A stretch of 64,000 bases of DNA, from contig NZ_MLYO01000060.1 in assembly GCF_001866665.1 (NCBI RefSeq), positions 17,977-81,976 of the forward strand, given 5' to 3'. The notes below the pieces were generated by a model, which had not been told where the DNA came from, did not search any database, and worked only from the letters and a program-made list of their open reading frames with translations. Position numbers and translations under genes: made by a program. Below are positions 16,782 to 25,851 of the stretch, in pieces. Source of the stretch: Streptomyces monashensis. GTDB lineage: Bacteria; Actinomycetota; Actinomycetes; Streptomycetales; Streptomycetaceae. Every line of letters starts with the position of its first letter. Position 1 is the first letter of the stretch.

Positions 16782-18152
16782 TCACAGCCGGGCCAGCGCC
16801 CGCTCGGCTGCCTGCGCCGCGCTCAGCAGGCAGGCGTCGGCGAGCAGGCCGCGCGGGCCCACCCAGTCGCCTGCGACGTACACGCCGGGGCGGCCGGGGA
16901 CCTCGGGACCGGGTCGCCCCCGCAGACCGCCGTGCCGGGCCTGGGGTACGGCCGTCATGGTCGTGATGCGCGGCAGGAAGCGCTCGTGGACCAGGGCGTC
17001 GCGCCAGCCGGGCTGGCAGAGGTCGAGCAGGCCGTACAGCCGTTTGCGGACCTCGTCCGGGCCGAGGCCGGCACCGTCGTCGTAGCGGGCGAGGTGCAGG
17101 ACCGCGCCGCCGGGCGGGGCGAGGCGGGCGGTGCGGGAGAACACCGAGAGGTACAGGGGCTCGTCGACGCCGTAGACGAGGGATCGGTCCGGGGCGGGCA
17201 GCCGGCTGAGGGCAACGTCGAGGCAGGCGGTGCGCAGCGGGCGTCCGGCGGGGTCCGGCTGCGCGTCGTCGAGGTCCAGGAGCTGCCAGGCCGTGCGCCG
17301 GGCCGGCCCGGCCAGGATCACCGCACGCGCCCGTACGGCCCCGCCGTCGGCGATGACGACCCGGGGCCGCTCCCCCGCCTCGACGGCGGTGACCCGGGCG
17401 GCGGCGCGCACCCGCACGCCGGCGGACCGGGCGCGGGCGCGCAGCGCGTCCACCAGGGTGCGCCAGCCGCCGTCGACGTACGTCACCCCGCGCCGCACCT
17501 CGGCGAAGTGCGCCGCCAGCGCGTCCGCGCCGATCATGGCTGGGCTGCCGGTGTAGGTGCTCAGACGCAGCACGGCGAAGGCGGCCTGCCGGGCGCGTGC
17601 GGTGGGCAGCCGCTCGCCGAGCCAGGCCTCGACGTCGAGGCCGGCGAGGCCGGGGTGCGGCCGGGCCAGGCCCAGCAGGCGTGCCACGGCGAGGCGTTCA
17701 CGGGGCGCGAGCAGGCCGGTGCGCAGCAGCGGACCGGGCGCGGCGTAGCCGGGGTGCAGGGCGCCGTCGCACAGCGCCAGTGCTCCGCCGAGCCGGGGCG
17801 CCCGGCCGGGCACCGCGACACCGAGCGCCCGCAGCTGTGCCCGGGCGGTCCGATACAGCGCCCGCGGTCCGAGCCCCAGCCGGTATCCGTCCTGTTCCGT
17901 GGTCCGGGCCCGGCCGCCGAGTTCACCGGCGGCCTCCAGCAGCAGCACCCGCCGACCGGCCGCGCCGCGGGCCACCCGCACGGCGGCGGCGAGCCCGGTC
18001 AGCCCGCCCCCGACCACCACGACGTCGGCCCACTCCTCGGCGCGTGCGCGCGCACCGCCCTCCCGGCCGCCCGGCAGGTGTGCGCGTCCCGGCGGAGCAC
18101 CGTCGCCGGTCGTCCCGTGTCCCGGGCCGGGTACGGCGCTCTGGGCGCTCAT
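16782..18152 (-). CDS. FAD-dependent amine oxidase / phytoene desaturase-like oxidoreductase
   Basis: 456 residues. A low-complexity Gly/Arg-rich N-terminus of about 40 residues precedes the FAD motif VVVVGGGLTGLAAAVR (44-59) and EAAGELGGRART. The C-terminal FAD motif GVYVAGDWVGPRGLLADA is intact. The family covers desaturases, amine oxidases and protoporphyrinogen oxidases. Placed right after an aminotransferase, it could oxidise an amine or aromatise a ring, but the substrate is unknown. The start is uncertain: the upstream ribosome site is weak and the true N-terminus may lie nearer residue 38. It is separated from the aminotransferase gene by 61 bases. Confidence 0.83.
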   Translation of the reverse strand: MSAQSAVPGPGHGTTGDGAPPGRAHLPGGREGGARARAEEWADVVVVGGGLTGLAAAVRVARGAAGRRVLLLEAAGELGGRARTTEQDGYRLGLGPRALYRTARAQLRALGVAVPGRAPRLGGALALCDGALHPGYAAPGPLLRTGLLAPRERLAVARLLGLARPHPGLAGLDVEAWLGERLPTARARQAAFAVLRLSTYTGSPAMIGADALAAHFAEVRRGVTYVDGGWRTLVDALRARARSAGVRVRAAARVTAVEAGERPRVVIADGGAVRARAVILAGPARRTAWQLLDLDDAQPDPAGRPLRTACLDVALSRLPAPDRSLVYGVDEPLYLSVFSRTARLAPPGGAVLHLARYDDGAGLGPDEVRKRLYGLLDLCQPGWRDALVHERFLPRITTMTAVPQARHGGLRGRPGPEVPGRPGVYVAGDWVGPRGLLADACLLSAAQAAERALARL

Positions 18153-18213
18153 CGGGTGCCTGCCCCGCCCACCGGTCCCCGGCGGCCCGCGTCTGCGGTC
18201 CGTCCCACGGTCC

Positions 18214-19710
18214 TCATGCCCCCTCGGCCCCCGGCAGCAGGAACGGGAAGCCGTGCCGCCCGAGTTCGCGGGCCGCGTCCGTCACCGCGTCGACCAGGGC
18301 GTCCAGGTCGTCCGTGCTGTGGGCGCCGCCGGTGAAGAGCATGGGCAGACTGAGGGTGTAGAAGCCGCGGCGGCGCAGCATCAGCGTCAGCAGGAAGAAG
18401 GCGATCGGGTTCACCGAGGCGGCGAAGGTGCGGTAGTCGTCGTAGCTCTCCTGGACGAGGAACCCGAACGAGCCGATGAAGTCGCCGAAGCCGACCAGGC
18501 GCAGCGGGATGCCGGTCTCGCCGCGAAATCCGGCGAGGCGCCGCTGGATGCCGGCGACCTTGGCACGGGTCTCGGTGTAGTAGGTGTCGCGGCGCTCGTG
18601 GAGCAGGCGCAGGCTGGCGTACGACGCGGCGAGCGCCAGGTGGTTGCCGGCGTGGGTGGTCTGCACACAGGTCTTGTGGCCGATGTCGGTCAGCGGCAGC
18701 CCGGAGGTCTGGGTGTGGTCGAGGATGGCCGCCTTCCCGCCGACGGCGGACAGCGGGATACCGAGGCCGCTGATCACCTTGCCGTAGCAGTACAGGTCGG
18801 CCTCCAGGCCGAAGTACTGCGCCGCGCCGCCGGGTCCGTAGCGGAAGCCGGTGAGCACCTCGTCCAGCACGAACGGGACCCGCAGCGCGCGGCACCGCTC
18901 CGAGACCGTCTTCAGCAGCGGGACGGTGTGCTCCACGAACGGGAAGGAGGAGGACGCCGCCTCGGTCAGTACGCAGGCCAGCTCGCCCCGGTGCCGTTCG
19001 ATCAGTTCGACGGCCCGGTCGGCGTCGTTCGGCAGCACCAGCAGGTCGCGCGGGTCGGCGACCGGCACGCCGGTCAGCGCGGACTGCCGTTCGATGCCGC
19101 CGTCGGGCGCGTGGCCCGGGAAGGGGTGGGTGGGGTGGCCGTGGTACCAGAAGGCGGTGTTGTGCATGCCGAGGTCGTGCACGCCGTGCAGCGCCCCCTC
19201 GAACTTGGCGACCATGCGCCGTCCGGTGTGCGCGCGGGCGAGCCGGATCGCCGCTGCGGTGGCGTCGGTGCCGGAGTTGAGGAACGCGAACTTCTCCACG
19301 TGCGGCACGAACTCGCCCAGTAGGTCGACGAGTTGTGCCTCGATCGGGGTGCAGTAGCCGTTGCCGGTCGTGGTGGCGAGCTGCTCGCGCACGAAGTCCA
19401 CCACCGGCTCGGGGCTGTGCCCGTGCAGCGCCTGCGCGCCGAAGCCGAGGTGGCAGTCGGTGTAGGTGTTGCCGTCGACGTCGACGATGCGGCTGCCGTG
19501 CGCCTCGGTCACCATCAGCGGGAACTGGGGGGCGTGGAACGGCCAGAAGACGTGGGTGGCGGCGTCCCGGGCGCGCAGCCGCTCGGTGGCGGCGGCCGAG
19601 CCCTTCTGGCGCTCCGCCAGCTCGGCGAACAGGTCGATCAGCCACTGCTGGGTGAGCAGTTCGGCGACCAGGGACTCGACGGACGCCGCGGGAGCGGCAG
19701 AGGTCGTCAT
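18214..19710 (-). CDS. Class III PLP aminotransferase (glutamate-1-semialdehyde aminotransferase-like)
   Basis: 498 residues, slightly longer than typical GSA aminotransferases because of an N-terminal helical extension. The PLP phosphate site NSGTDATAAAIRLAR, the cofactor Asp in FVLDEVLTGFR, and the Schiff-base lysine Lys311 in YCYGKVISGLG are all visible. Such enzymes in natural product clusters convert aldehydes or ketones, often carrier-bound, to amines, or shift amino groups internally. The ATG has GGAG six bases upstream. It lies 21 bases past the end of the methyltransferase gene in the central operon. Acting on a beta-keto or aldehyde intermediate is inferred. Confidence 0.92.
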   Translation of the reverse strand: MTTSAAPAASVESLVAELLTQQWLIDLFAELAERQKGSAAATERLRARDAATHVFWPFHAPQFPLMVTEAHGSRIVDVDGNTYTDCHLGFGAQALHGHSPEPVVDFVREQLATTTGNGYCTPIEAQLVDLLGEFVPHVEKFAFLNSGTDATAAAIRLARAHTGRRMVAKFEGALHGVHDLGMHNTAFWYHGHPTHPFPGHAPDGGIERQSALTGVPVADPRDLLVLPNDADRAVELIERHRGELACVLTEAASSSFPFVEHTVPLLKTVSERCRALRVPFVLDEVLTGFRYGPGGAAQYFGLEADLYCYGKVISGLGIPLSAVGGKAAILDHTQTSGLPLTDIGHKTCVQTTHAGNHLALAASYASLRLLHERRDTYYTETRAKVAGIQRRLAGFRGETGIPLRLVGFGDFIGSFGFLVQESYDDYRTFAASVNPIAFFLLTLMLRRRGFYTLSLPMLFTGGAHSTDDLDALVDAVTDAARELGRHGFPFLLPGAEGA

Positions 19711-19731
19711 GACGGGCTCCAGGGAGGAAGG

Positions 19732-20613
19732 TCAGTTCGGCTTGGTCGCGCGCAGCACGCCGTAGCGCATGACCCCGCGCTCGTACGCCTGCTTCATGAG
19801 CGGGACGGAGTTGAGGAAGCGGAAGATGTCCATGCCCTTGGCGCGGACCAGCTTCCAGATGACGGACGGGTCGCGCACGACCGGCTTGACGATGTCGGTG
19901 GACAGCTTCCAGGTGTCCCACACGCGCGGTGACCAGTCGGCCGTGCGGACGTCGGTCAGGCCGAGTTCTGCGGCGAGGGCGGCGTAGTGGTCAAGGGGCA
20001 GCACGTGGGAGATGACGAAGTCGCGGTAGATGCGCTGCAGCAGCCGGTCCTCGTTCGGGGCGAGCCGGTCGTCGCGGGCGCACCAGGTGGCCACGAGCAG
20101 GATGCCGCCGGGCTTGAGGACGCGCCGGCACTCGGCGAGGAACGCCGTCTTGTCCGGCATGATCTCGCAGCTCTCCAACGCCCACACCACGTCGAAGGTG
20201 TCGTCCGGGTAGTCGGTGTGCAGGGCGTCGACCAGCCGGAAGACGGTGCGGTCGGCGACGTTCGCGGCGGCGGCCTTGGCGCCCGCGCGGGTGACCTGCT
20301 CGGCGCTGAGGGTGATGCCGTCCACGGTGCAGCCGAGGTGCTCGGCGAGGTGGACGGCGGAGGCGCCGATGCCGCAGCCGGCGTCGAGGACACGGGCGCC
20401 CTCGGGGACCGGCCCGAAGGCGATGAGTTCCTCGACCAGGCGGACCTGGGCGGCGTGCCGGCCCGGGTCGGGCTCGCCCTCGGCCCAGTAGCCGTGGTGG
20501 ATGTGCTCGCCCCAGAGATCCTCGTAGAGGTCGATCAGCCCGTCGTAGTGGTCCTTGACCGCCGCGTGCAGGTCCGGGGTGGACCAGCGCGGCGTGAGTG
20601 CACTCGTCGTCAT
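19732..20613 (-). CDS. SAM-dependent methyltransferase (class I)
   Basis: 293 residues from the ATG at 20613; an in-frame ATG five codons upstream is possible. SAM motif I VLDAGCGIGAS is at 75-85, followed by DGITLSAEQV and WALESCEIMPDK. The overall pattern (HHGYW, long C-terminal helical region with KGMDIFRF) resembles the gamma-tocopherol/sterol C-methyltransferase and glycine-type N-methyltransferase group. It lies 35 bases after the type III PKS gene. It probably methylates the PKS product or an amine derived from it. Whether the target is C, N or O cannot be told. Confidence 0.88.
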   Translation of the reverse strand: MTTSALTPRWSTPDLHAAVKDHYDGLIDLYEDLWGEHIHHGYWAEGEPDPGRHAAQVRLVEELIAFGPVPEGARVLDAGCGIGASAVHLAEHLGCTVDGITLSAEQVTRAGAKAAAANVADRTVFRLVDALHTDYPDDTFDVVWALESCEIMPDKTAFLAECRRVLKPGGILLVATWCARDDRLAPNEDRLLQRIYRDFVISHVLPLDHYAALAAELGLTDVRTADWSPRVWDTWKLSTDIVKPVVRDPSVIWKLVRAKGMDIFRFLNSVPLMKQAYERGVMRYGVLRATKPN

Positions 20614-20648
20614 GGCGGGGTTTCCCATCGGAATGCGTGAGCGGGGTG

Positions 20649-21722
20649 TCAGAAGCGCACGAGTGCCGACTCCATGGTCAGCCCGGGACCGAAGGCCATG
20701 AGCACGGCGTGCTCGCCGGGCGCGGGCCGGGCCTCGCGCAGGATGCGGTCGAGGATGAGCAGGATGGTGGCGGAGGAGCAGTTGCCGTGGTCGGCGAGCA
20801 CGGCCCGCGACGGGGCGAGCTGCTCCGGCGTGAGGTCCAGCCGCTCGCCGACGAAGTCGATGATCTTCGGCCCGCCCGGGTGCACGCCCCAGTGCCGTAC
20901 GTCGCCCACGTCCAGGCCGTGCGGGGCGAGCAGTCGCTTGACGAACGGCTCGATGCTCTCGGCGAGGTAGAACGGCACGTAGGGGGAGAGCGTCATACGG
21001 AACGCGGTGTCCTCGATGTGCCAGCTCATGGCGTGGGTGGTCTCGGTGTGGGTCTCGGTGTGGGTGCCGAGGAACACCGGGCCGGGCCCGCCGTCGTCGG
21101 CGGCCAGCAGCGTCATCGCTCCGGCGTCCCCGAACAGGGCGTTGACGACGGCCTGTTCGGCGGTGATCTCGGGGCGGTGGTGGACGGAGCAGACCTCGGC
21201 GCTGCCCGCCAGCGCAAGGTCGCCGGGGCGGGCGGCGAGCGCGTCGAAGGCGGTCTTGAGCACGTTGAACGCGGCGTTGCAGCCCATGTGCCCGACGAAG
21301 GTGCGGCGCAGGTCCTGACGCAGCCGGAACTCCTTGGCCAGCCAGATGTCCGGGGTCGGCCCGGCGTAGCCGGTGCAACTGCCGAACACCAAGGTGCCGA
21401 CCCGGTCGCGCAGTTCGCCCGGCGCGGCCTCGTCCAGGACGGCGCCCACGGTGCGGCGGCTCATGGCGAGCACGTGCTCCTCCCAGGCCCGCATGCGCGG
21501 CCCGATCGACGGAAAGCCGTCGGCGTACGCGGTGCGCGGGTCCCAGGCCATGTGCCGCTGCCGTACGCCGGAGCCGCGGAAGATCTCCTCGGCCTGGGGC
21601 ACGTCCGCGAACAGCCGCCGGTAGTAGGTGTCGTAGGCGCTCGCCTGCGGCACGACGGTCTGCGGGGCGGCGGTGGAGAGGGCGAGCAGCCGCGCCGCTC
21701 CCCGGGTGGTCCCTGTGGTCAC
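20649..21722 (-). CDS. Type III polyketide synthase (chalcone/stilbene synthase family)
   Basis: 357 residues with the complete catalytic triad: Cys148 in GHMGCNAAFN, His281 in WGVHPGGPKI, and Asn314 in DHGNCSSATI. The FGDA motif (197-200) and the C-terminal GPGLTMESALVRF are also typical. These homodimers extend an acyl starter with malonyl-CoA, directly on the active-site cysteine, and cyclise to pyrones, resorcinols or related rings. Some bacterial members take the starter from an ACP; two carrier proteins are encoded in the same operon. The ATG overlaps the stop of the SRPBCC gene (ATGA). Chain length and ring type cannot be predicted, but with a UbiG-like methyltransferase and a PHBH-type hydroxylase nearby a resorcinol or quinone core is plausible. 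Confidence 0.95.
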   Translation of the reverse strand: MTTGTTRGAARLLALSTAAPQTVVPQASAYDTYYRRLFADVPQAEEIFRGSGVRQRHMAWDPRTAYADGFPSIGPRMRAWEEHVLAMSRRTVGAVLDEAAPGELRDRVGTLVFGSCTGYAGPTPDIWLAKEFRLRQDLRRTFVGHMGCNAAFNVLKTAFDALAARPGDLALAGSAEVCSVHHRPEITAEQAVVNALFGDAGAMTLLAADDGGPGPVFLGTHTETHTETTHAMSWHIEDTAFRMTLSPYVPFYLAESIEPFVKRLLAPHGLDVGDVRHWGVHPGGPKIIDFVGERLDLTPEQLAPSRAVLADHGNCSSATILLILDRILREARPAPGEHAVLMAFGPGLTMESALVRF

Positions 21723-22210
21723 GACGTGGCCCCCGACAGCACCCGGGCCCCGGACTCCACGCGCTCCTTGATGGCGGCGAGGAAGCCCTCGGTGACCTGG
21801 TCGCTCTGCTGCCTGGCGAACGGCTCGACCAGCGGCAGCACCACGGGCGCGATGGCGACGTCGGCCTCGGAGCGGGTGTCGATCTCCAGATAGGTGGTGC
21901 CGGGCGCGTGGCCGTCGGTGGTGCGGAAGACACCCCAGGAACGGAAGTTGTGCTCCCCGACCGGCTCCCAGCGGATCAGCGCCGGATCGCTGGTGTCGAA
22001 GCGGGTGCGGTGGTCGGGGGTGTGGCTGACGGCGCCGTTGGAGATCGTCTGCAGGACGTAGTGGTAGATGTCGTCGCCCTCGGCGGTGAGGCTTTCCACG
22101 CCGGGCATCAGCAGGCCGCAGCCCACGACGTCGAGCAGCAGGGCGCGCACGGCGTCCGGGCCGGCCTCGACCTCGGTGCCGGCCAGACTGGCGGAGCGTA
22201 TGGAGACCAT
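21719..22210 (-). CDS. SRPBCC-family protein (polyketide cyclase/aromatase-like)
   Basis: 163 residues, single SRPBCC domain: an N-terminal strand-helix (GTEVEAGPDAVRALLLDV), then RTRFDTSDPALIRWEPV and a long C-terminal helix (PLVEPFARQQSDQVTEGFLAAIKER). No signal peptide or membrane segment. In polyketide clusters this fold directs cyclisation or binds intermediates. It is translationally coupled to the type III PKS (ATGA overlap), a strong hint that it acts on the PKS product. Catalytic residues are not conserved enough to say more. It ranks with two other SRPBCC genes in the cluster (10551, 31738). Confidence 0.8.
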   Translation of the reverse strand: MVSIRSASLAGTEVEAGPDAVRALLLDVVGCGLLMPGVESLTAEGDDIYHYVLQTISNGAVSHTPDHRTRFDTSDPALIRWEPVGEHNFRSWGVFRTTDGHAPGTTYLEIDTRSEADVAIAPVVLPLVEPFARQQSDQVTEGFLAAIKERVESGARVLSGATS

Positions 22211-22220
22211 GGTGACCCTC

Positions 22221-23045
22221 TCACGGAGCGGTGGCGGTGGAGCCGGGTTTGACGGCGTGGCCGATGTAGCTGGCCGACAGGTCGCCGGTGAGGGTGAACT
22301 CCCCCAGCCGGCGGTGGCGCAGCAGGCCGGGCAGCAGCGCGGGCAGCGGGCGGGCGGGGCTCAGACCGTGGGTGCCGCCCAGACGCAGGCCGGCGTCGGC
22401 CAGCAGGCGGCGCAGCTCGGCGGGACGGATGAACATCTTCCAGTTGTGGGTGCCGGGCTTGATGATGCCGAGCAGCTTCTCGGCGACGAGGATGAGCAGC
22501 AGACAGCTGCGCACGGTCCGGTTGACGGTGTCGAACAGCAGCACCCCGCCGGGCACCAGCAGCCGGTCGATCTCGGCGAGCGCGGCGGGCAGGTCGTGGA
22601 AGTGCTCCAGCACGTCGGAGGCGACCACGGCCTCGGCGCAGCCGTCCGGCAGCCCGGTGCCGTAGGCGGAGCCGACCAGGTAGGTCACCTCGACTCCGGA
22701 GGCGGCCGCGTGCCGCCGGGCGGCGGCGACAGTGCCGGGCGACAGGTCGATGCCGGTGACCCGGTAGCCGCGGGCGGCGAGGTTCTCGGAGACCAGACCG
22801 CCGCCGCAGCCCAGGTCGACGACGCGGACGGCGTCGGCCGGGCGGTCGGGGAAGCGCTCCTGGACGATCCGGTGGAAGTAGCCGGTGCGGGCCGGGTTCA
22901 TCTCGTGCAGCGCGCGCAGCGGGCCCTCGGTGTTCCACCAGTCGTCGCCGACCTCTTCGTAGTACGCGTTGTCGATCCGCACCCGGCCCGGGTCCAGCGC
23001 CGCGGCGCGGTCGGGGGCCTGGGAGGCCGCAGGGGACGTCGTCAT
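22221..23045 (-). CDS. UbiG/class I O-methyltransferase
   Basis: 274 residues. SAM motif I VVDLGCGGGLVSENLA (75-90) and post-motif TGIDLSPGTV are followed by SDVLEHFHD and the UbiG-type stretch HNWKMFIRPAEL. UbiG-like enzymes O-methylate catechol or hydroxyquinone rings. Its ATG overlaps the stop of the upstream dehydrogenase-like gene (ATGA), and its stop is 10 bases before the SRPBCC gene. Together with the type III PKS and the flavin hydroxylase it resembles the PKS-methyltransferase-hydroxylase logic of alkylquinone phenolic lipids; that parallel is inference. Confidence 0.88.
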   Translation of the reverse strand: MTTSPAASQAPDRAAALDPGRVRIDNAYYEEVGDDWWNTEGPLRALHEMNPARTGYFHRIVQERFPDRPADAVRVVDLGCGGGLVSENLAARGYRVTGIDLSPGTVAAARRHAAASGVEVTYLVGSAYGTGLPDGCAEAVVASDVLEHFHDLPAALAEIDRLLVPGGVLLFDTVNRTVRSCLLLILVAEKLLGIIKPGTHNWKMFIRPAELRRLLADAGLRLGGTHGLSPARPLPALLPGLLRHRRLGEFTLTGDLSASYIGHAVKPGSTATAP

Positions 23046-24250
23046 CACACCCACCTCGGGGTCTCGACCGGGCTGATGCCCAGGGTGGCCTTGCCGATGA
23101 ACTCGCGGGCCATGTCGTTGCTGAACGGCAGCAGGGGGCCCGCCTTGACGTCCCGCCAGATCTGGCCGATGCGGGAGCCGTCGCGGATGCCGGAGCCGCC
23201 GATCACCTCGAAGGCGGTGGCGACGACGTGCTCGGCCTCGTTGGTGATGTAGTACTTCGGTACGCAGGTGTCGGCGACGAACGCCGGCAGGTCCTCGCCC
23301 GGGTCGACGTGCCGGGTGGCGTACTCGGTGAGCAGGGCGTCCATGGTGGCGAGCGAGGACCGCATCCGGGCCACGGCGAACTGGATGCCGGGCAGCCGGG
23401 CCAGATCGCTCACGGCCGTGGTGGACCGGCCGCGGGTGCGTTCGAGGGCCAGCTCGTAGGCGCGTTCGGCGAGTCCGAGGAACACGGCGGCGAAGCAGTA
23501 GTGGCCCCACTGCTGGCGGGCCATCACGAACAGCGGGGTGAGCCCGTCCGGGAACACCGAGTCCTCGGCGGCCACGGGCAGGGAGTCCAGGCGCAGCGAG
23601 TGCGAGCCGGTCATCGGCAGGGCGAAGCCGTGCCAGTGCGCGGCCACCTCGATGCCGCTCGCGGGTTTCTCGACGAAGAACGCGGCGAGGTTGAAGGGCG
23701 GTTCGAGGTGTTCGTCGTCGAGGCCGGCCGTGAGCACGAGGTGGGTGGCGGCGTCGTAGCCGGTGGCGAAGTGCTTGAGCCCGTCGAGGACGAAGCCGTC
23801 CTCGGTGCGGCGGGCCGTGGTGGAGGGCCGCACCCAGTTGCCGCCGGAGCCCTCGTCGGTGAACGGTCCGACGACGAACGCGCCGTCCCGCACCGCACCG
23901 AACATCCGCTCCCGCACGGCCGCGCTCAGATCGCTGCGCATCGAGCCGGTGAGCACGGCGTGGATGGCGAGTGTGAACGCGGTCGAGCCGCAGCCGCCGG
24001 CGATGATCCGCAGCAGCCGGGTGTTCTCCTCCAGGTCGGCCTCGAACCCGCCCAGCTCGCGCGGCACGTTGACGGCGGTCAGCCCCGAGTCCACCAGGTC
24101 ACGGATGTTCTCCGCGACGAACTCGCCCTTGTCGTAGCCCTGTCGGCCGCGCTCCTCGAAGCGTGCGGCCAGCCGGCGGGCGGTGTCCTCCAGCTCGGCC
24201 CGGCGCGCGTCCCGCCCGGTGTCCGCGGCGTCGTGTACGGCGGTGGCCAT
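23045..24250 (-). CDS. Acyl-CoA dehydrogenase-2-type flavoprotein
   Basis: 401 residues from the ATG at 24250 (GGGAGGG nine bases upstream); the frame stays open far upstream but overlaps another gene there. It has the N-terminal helical domain (GFEADLEENTRLLRIIAGGCGSTAF), a middle domain (GPFTDEGSGGNWVRPST) and a C-terminal bundle with GGSGIRDGSRIGQIWRDV. The C-terminus matches the group that includes FMNH2-dependent monooxygenases (DszC/HpaB-like relatives) as well as dehydrogenases, and lacks the YEGT catalytic Glu motif. It may therefore be an oxygenase fed by the operon's FMN reductase, or an acyl-ACP desaturase. Tandem to a close paralogue (24256-25446). Confidence 0.87.
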   Translation of the reverse strand: MATAVHDAADTGRDARRAELEDTARRLAARFEERGRQGYDKGEFVAENIRDLVDSGLTAVNVPRELGGFEADLEENTRLLRIIAGGCGSTAFTLAIHAVLTGSMRSDLSAAVRERMFGAVRDGAFVVGPFTDEGSGGNWVRPSTTARRTEDGFVLDGLKHFATGYDAATHLVLTAGLDDEHLEPPFNLAAFFVEKPASGIEVAAHWHGFALPMTGSHSLRLDSLPVAAEDSVFPDGLTPLFVMARQQWGHYCFAAVFLGLAERAYELALERTRGRSTTAVSDLARLPGIQFAVARMRSSLATMDALLTEYATRHVDPGEDLPAFVADTCVPKYYITNEAEHVVATAFEVIGGSGIRDGSRIGQIWRDVKAGPLLPFSNDMAREFIGKATLGISPVETPRWV

Positions 24251-24255
24251 GGCGC

Positions 24256-25446
24256 TCAGCCCTCCCATCGGGGTTCGGCGAAGACGGGCACGCCGAGCGC
24301 GTGCTTGCCCGCCCACTCGGCGGTCACATCGGAGTTCGGCGGGACCAGCAGCCCGGCCACCACGTCCCGGTAGGCGCGCTGCAGCGGATGCGCGGACAGC
24401 AGCGCGGAGCCGCCCTGCACCTGGAGCGCCAGCGTGACCACCTCGTGGGCGAGCCGGCACACGCTGTTCTTCATCACGCTCATCTCGATGTAGTGGCCGA
24501 GCGGGTCGGCGGCGATCGCGGTGGCGTGGTCGGCGCGTACGGCCTGGTACAGATGTGCCTCGGCCGCGGCGAGCCGGGTGCGCATCTCGGCGACCCGGAA
24601 CTGGACGCCGGGCAGGTGGGCCACCGTGCGGTCCAGCACGTGCAGGGTGCGCCCGCGCTGCTCGCCCACGACCTGGTCCAGAGCGCCGCGGGCGATGCCG
24701 AGGAACACGGAGGCGAAGCTGCACCAGGCCCAGTGCACCCCCTGCATGAACATCAGCGGCAGCGCACCGGGGGTGCCCACCAGGTGTTCCTCGCCGACGA
24801 ACAGGTCCTCCAGCAGCAGGGTGTGGCTGCCGGTCGCGCGCATGCCGGCCGCGTCCCACTCGGCGGTCACGGTGACCCCGTGCTCCGGCTTGGGCACGAG
24901 GAAGCCGACGGGCTCGGGCAGTCCCCGGTCGTCGGTGCGGGCCGCTGACAGGAAGAGCAGGTCGGCGGCGGGGAACCCGGTGAAGAAGCCCTTGCGCCCG
25001 TTCAGCACGTACCCGCCCTCGACCGGCTCGGCCCTGGTCGTCGGGTGCCACCAGTTGCCGCCGACGCCGGGCTCGCTGAAGCCGCCCGCGATGACCGCGC
25101 CCTCATGGGCGATGGCGTGGTAGGCGCGCTCGGCGGCCGGGCCGCCGATGCCGGCGATCATCGCGATGCCGTGGACGTGCATGTTGACGGCGAACGCGGT
25201 GCTCGCGCACCCGGCCGCCAGCGTCTCCTGGGCCCGGCACAGCTCCTCCAGGCCCGCTCCGCCGCCGCCGTGCTCGCGCGGCACGGTCATCGCGGTGTAG
25301 CCGGTGGCGACCAGCTCGCGGATGTTCTCGTGCGGAAAGCTGGCCTCGGCGTCGTGCGCGGCGGCCCGCTCGGCGAACCGCCCGGCGAGTTCCGCGGCCA
25401 GCGCCACGTGGTCGGTGCGGGCGGGCGCCTGTGATGTCACCGTCAT
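24256..25446 (-). CDS. Acyl-CoA dehydrogenase-2-type flavoprotein, paralogue
   Basis: 396 residues, the same architecture as the next gene downstream: NIRELVATGYTAMTVPREHGG, then GGFSEPGVGGNWWHPTT and a C-terminal GGSALLSAHPLQRAYRDVV. The ATG overlaps the stop of the carrier protein gene (ATGA), which suggests the carrier-bound chain is its substrate. As for the paralogue, the classic catalytic Glu motif is missing and the oxygenase branch is possible. Two such enzymes side by side could form a heteromer or act at two positions of one chain. Confidence 0.87.
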   Translation of the reverse strand: MTVTSQAPARTDHVALAAELAGRFAERAAAHDAEASFPHENIRELVATGYTAMTVPREHGGGGAGLEELCRAQETLAAGCASTAFAVNMHVHGIAMIAGIGGPAAERAYHAIAHEGAVIAGGFSEPGVGGNWWHPTTRAEPVEGGYVLNGRKGFFTGFPAADLLFLSAARTDDRGLPEPVGFLVPKPEHGVTVTAEWDAAGMRATGSHTLLLEDLFVGEEHLVGTPGALPLMFMQGVHWAWCSFASVFLGIARGALDQVVGEQRGRTLHVLDRTVAHLPGVQFRVAEMRTRLAAAEAHLYQAVRADHATAIAADPLGHYIEMSVMKNSVCRLAHEVVTLALQVQGGSALLSAHPLQRAYRDVVAGLLVPPNSDVTAEWAGKHALGVPVFAEPRWEG

Positions 25447-25742
25447 CGTGCGCTCCCGGCCAGCGCCCGCTCCTCGGGCACCACGTCGGCCAGGTAGCGC
25501 ACGAGGCTGCCCACGGTGTCGCCCCCGGAGCGGGTCGCCAGGGCCAGCCAGTCGGCGATCTCGACCTCGCCGTACACCTCGCGGATGCGTTCGAAGAGCT
25601 CGGCGAGCTCCACCGAGTCCAGGCCGAGGTCGCCGGTGAGCCGGGAGCGCTCGGTGATCTGCCGCAGCGCCGTGTCGGGGCGTACGGCGGCGAGTTGCTC
25701 GATCAGTGTCGTCATGAGGGCTTGCGCCCGGTCGTCCTGCAC
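25443..25742 (-). CDS. Acyl carrier protein 1
   Basis: About 99 residues. The phosphopantetheine site is GLDSVELAEL with Ser43 in this numbering. GGAG five bases upstream favours the GTG at 25742; a GTG at 25748 and an ATG at 25715 are alternatives. It carries an acyl or aminoacyl chain as a thioester during assembly. It overlaps the start of the downstream dehydrogenase-like gene by four bases. A 109-base gap to the second carrier gene contains the tandem octamer AGGTCTGA x2 and could hold an internal promoter. The FAALs and the thioesterase of the cluster are likely partners. Confidence 0.9.
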   Translation of the reverse strand: MQDDRAQALMTTLIEQLAAVRPDTALRQITERSRLTGDLGLDSVELAELFERIREVYGEVEIADWLALATRSGGDTVGSLVRYLADVVPEERALAGSAR

Positions 25743-25851
25743 ATCCACTCCTGGAGCGAGGTCTGAAGGTCTGACGCGATCGTGAAAGTCCGGAAAGTGC
25801 CCTTGCGGACAGGGTGTCGGCGTGTGCTGTAGCGGCGGTTGCGCCGGTGCG

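Noticed and set aside
19732..21933. A 733-residue fusion of a basic N-terminal part and the methyltransferase
   Set aside because: The N-terminal half is an out-of-frame shadow of the type III PKS and SRPBCC genes, which have full catalytic motifs in their own frames.
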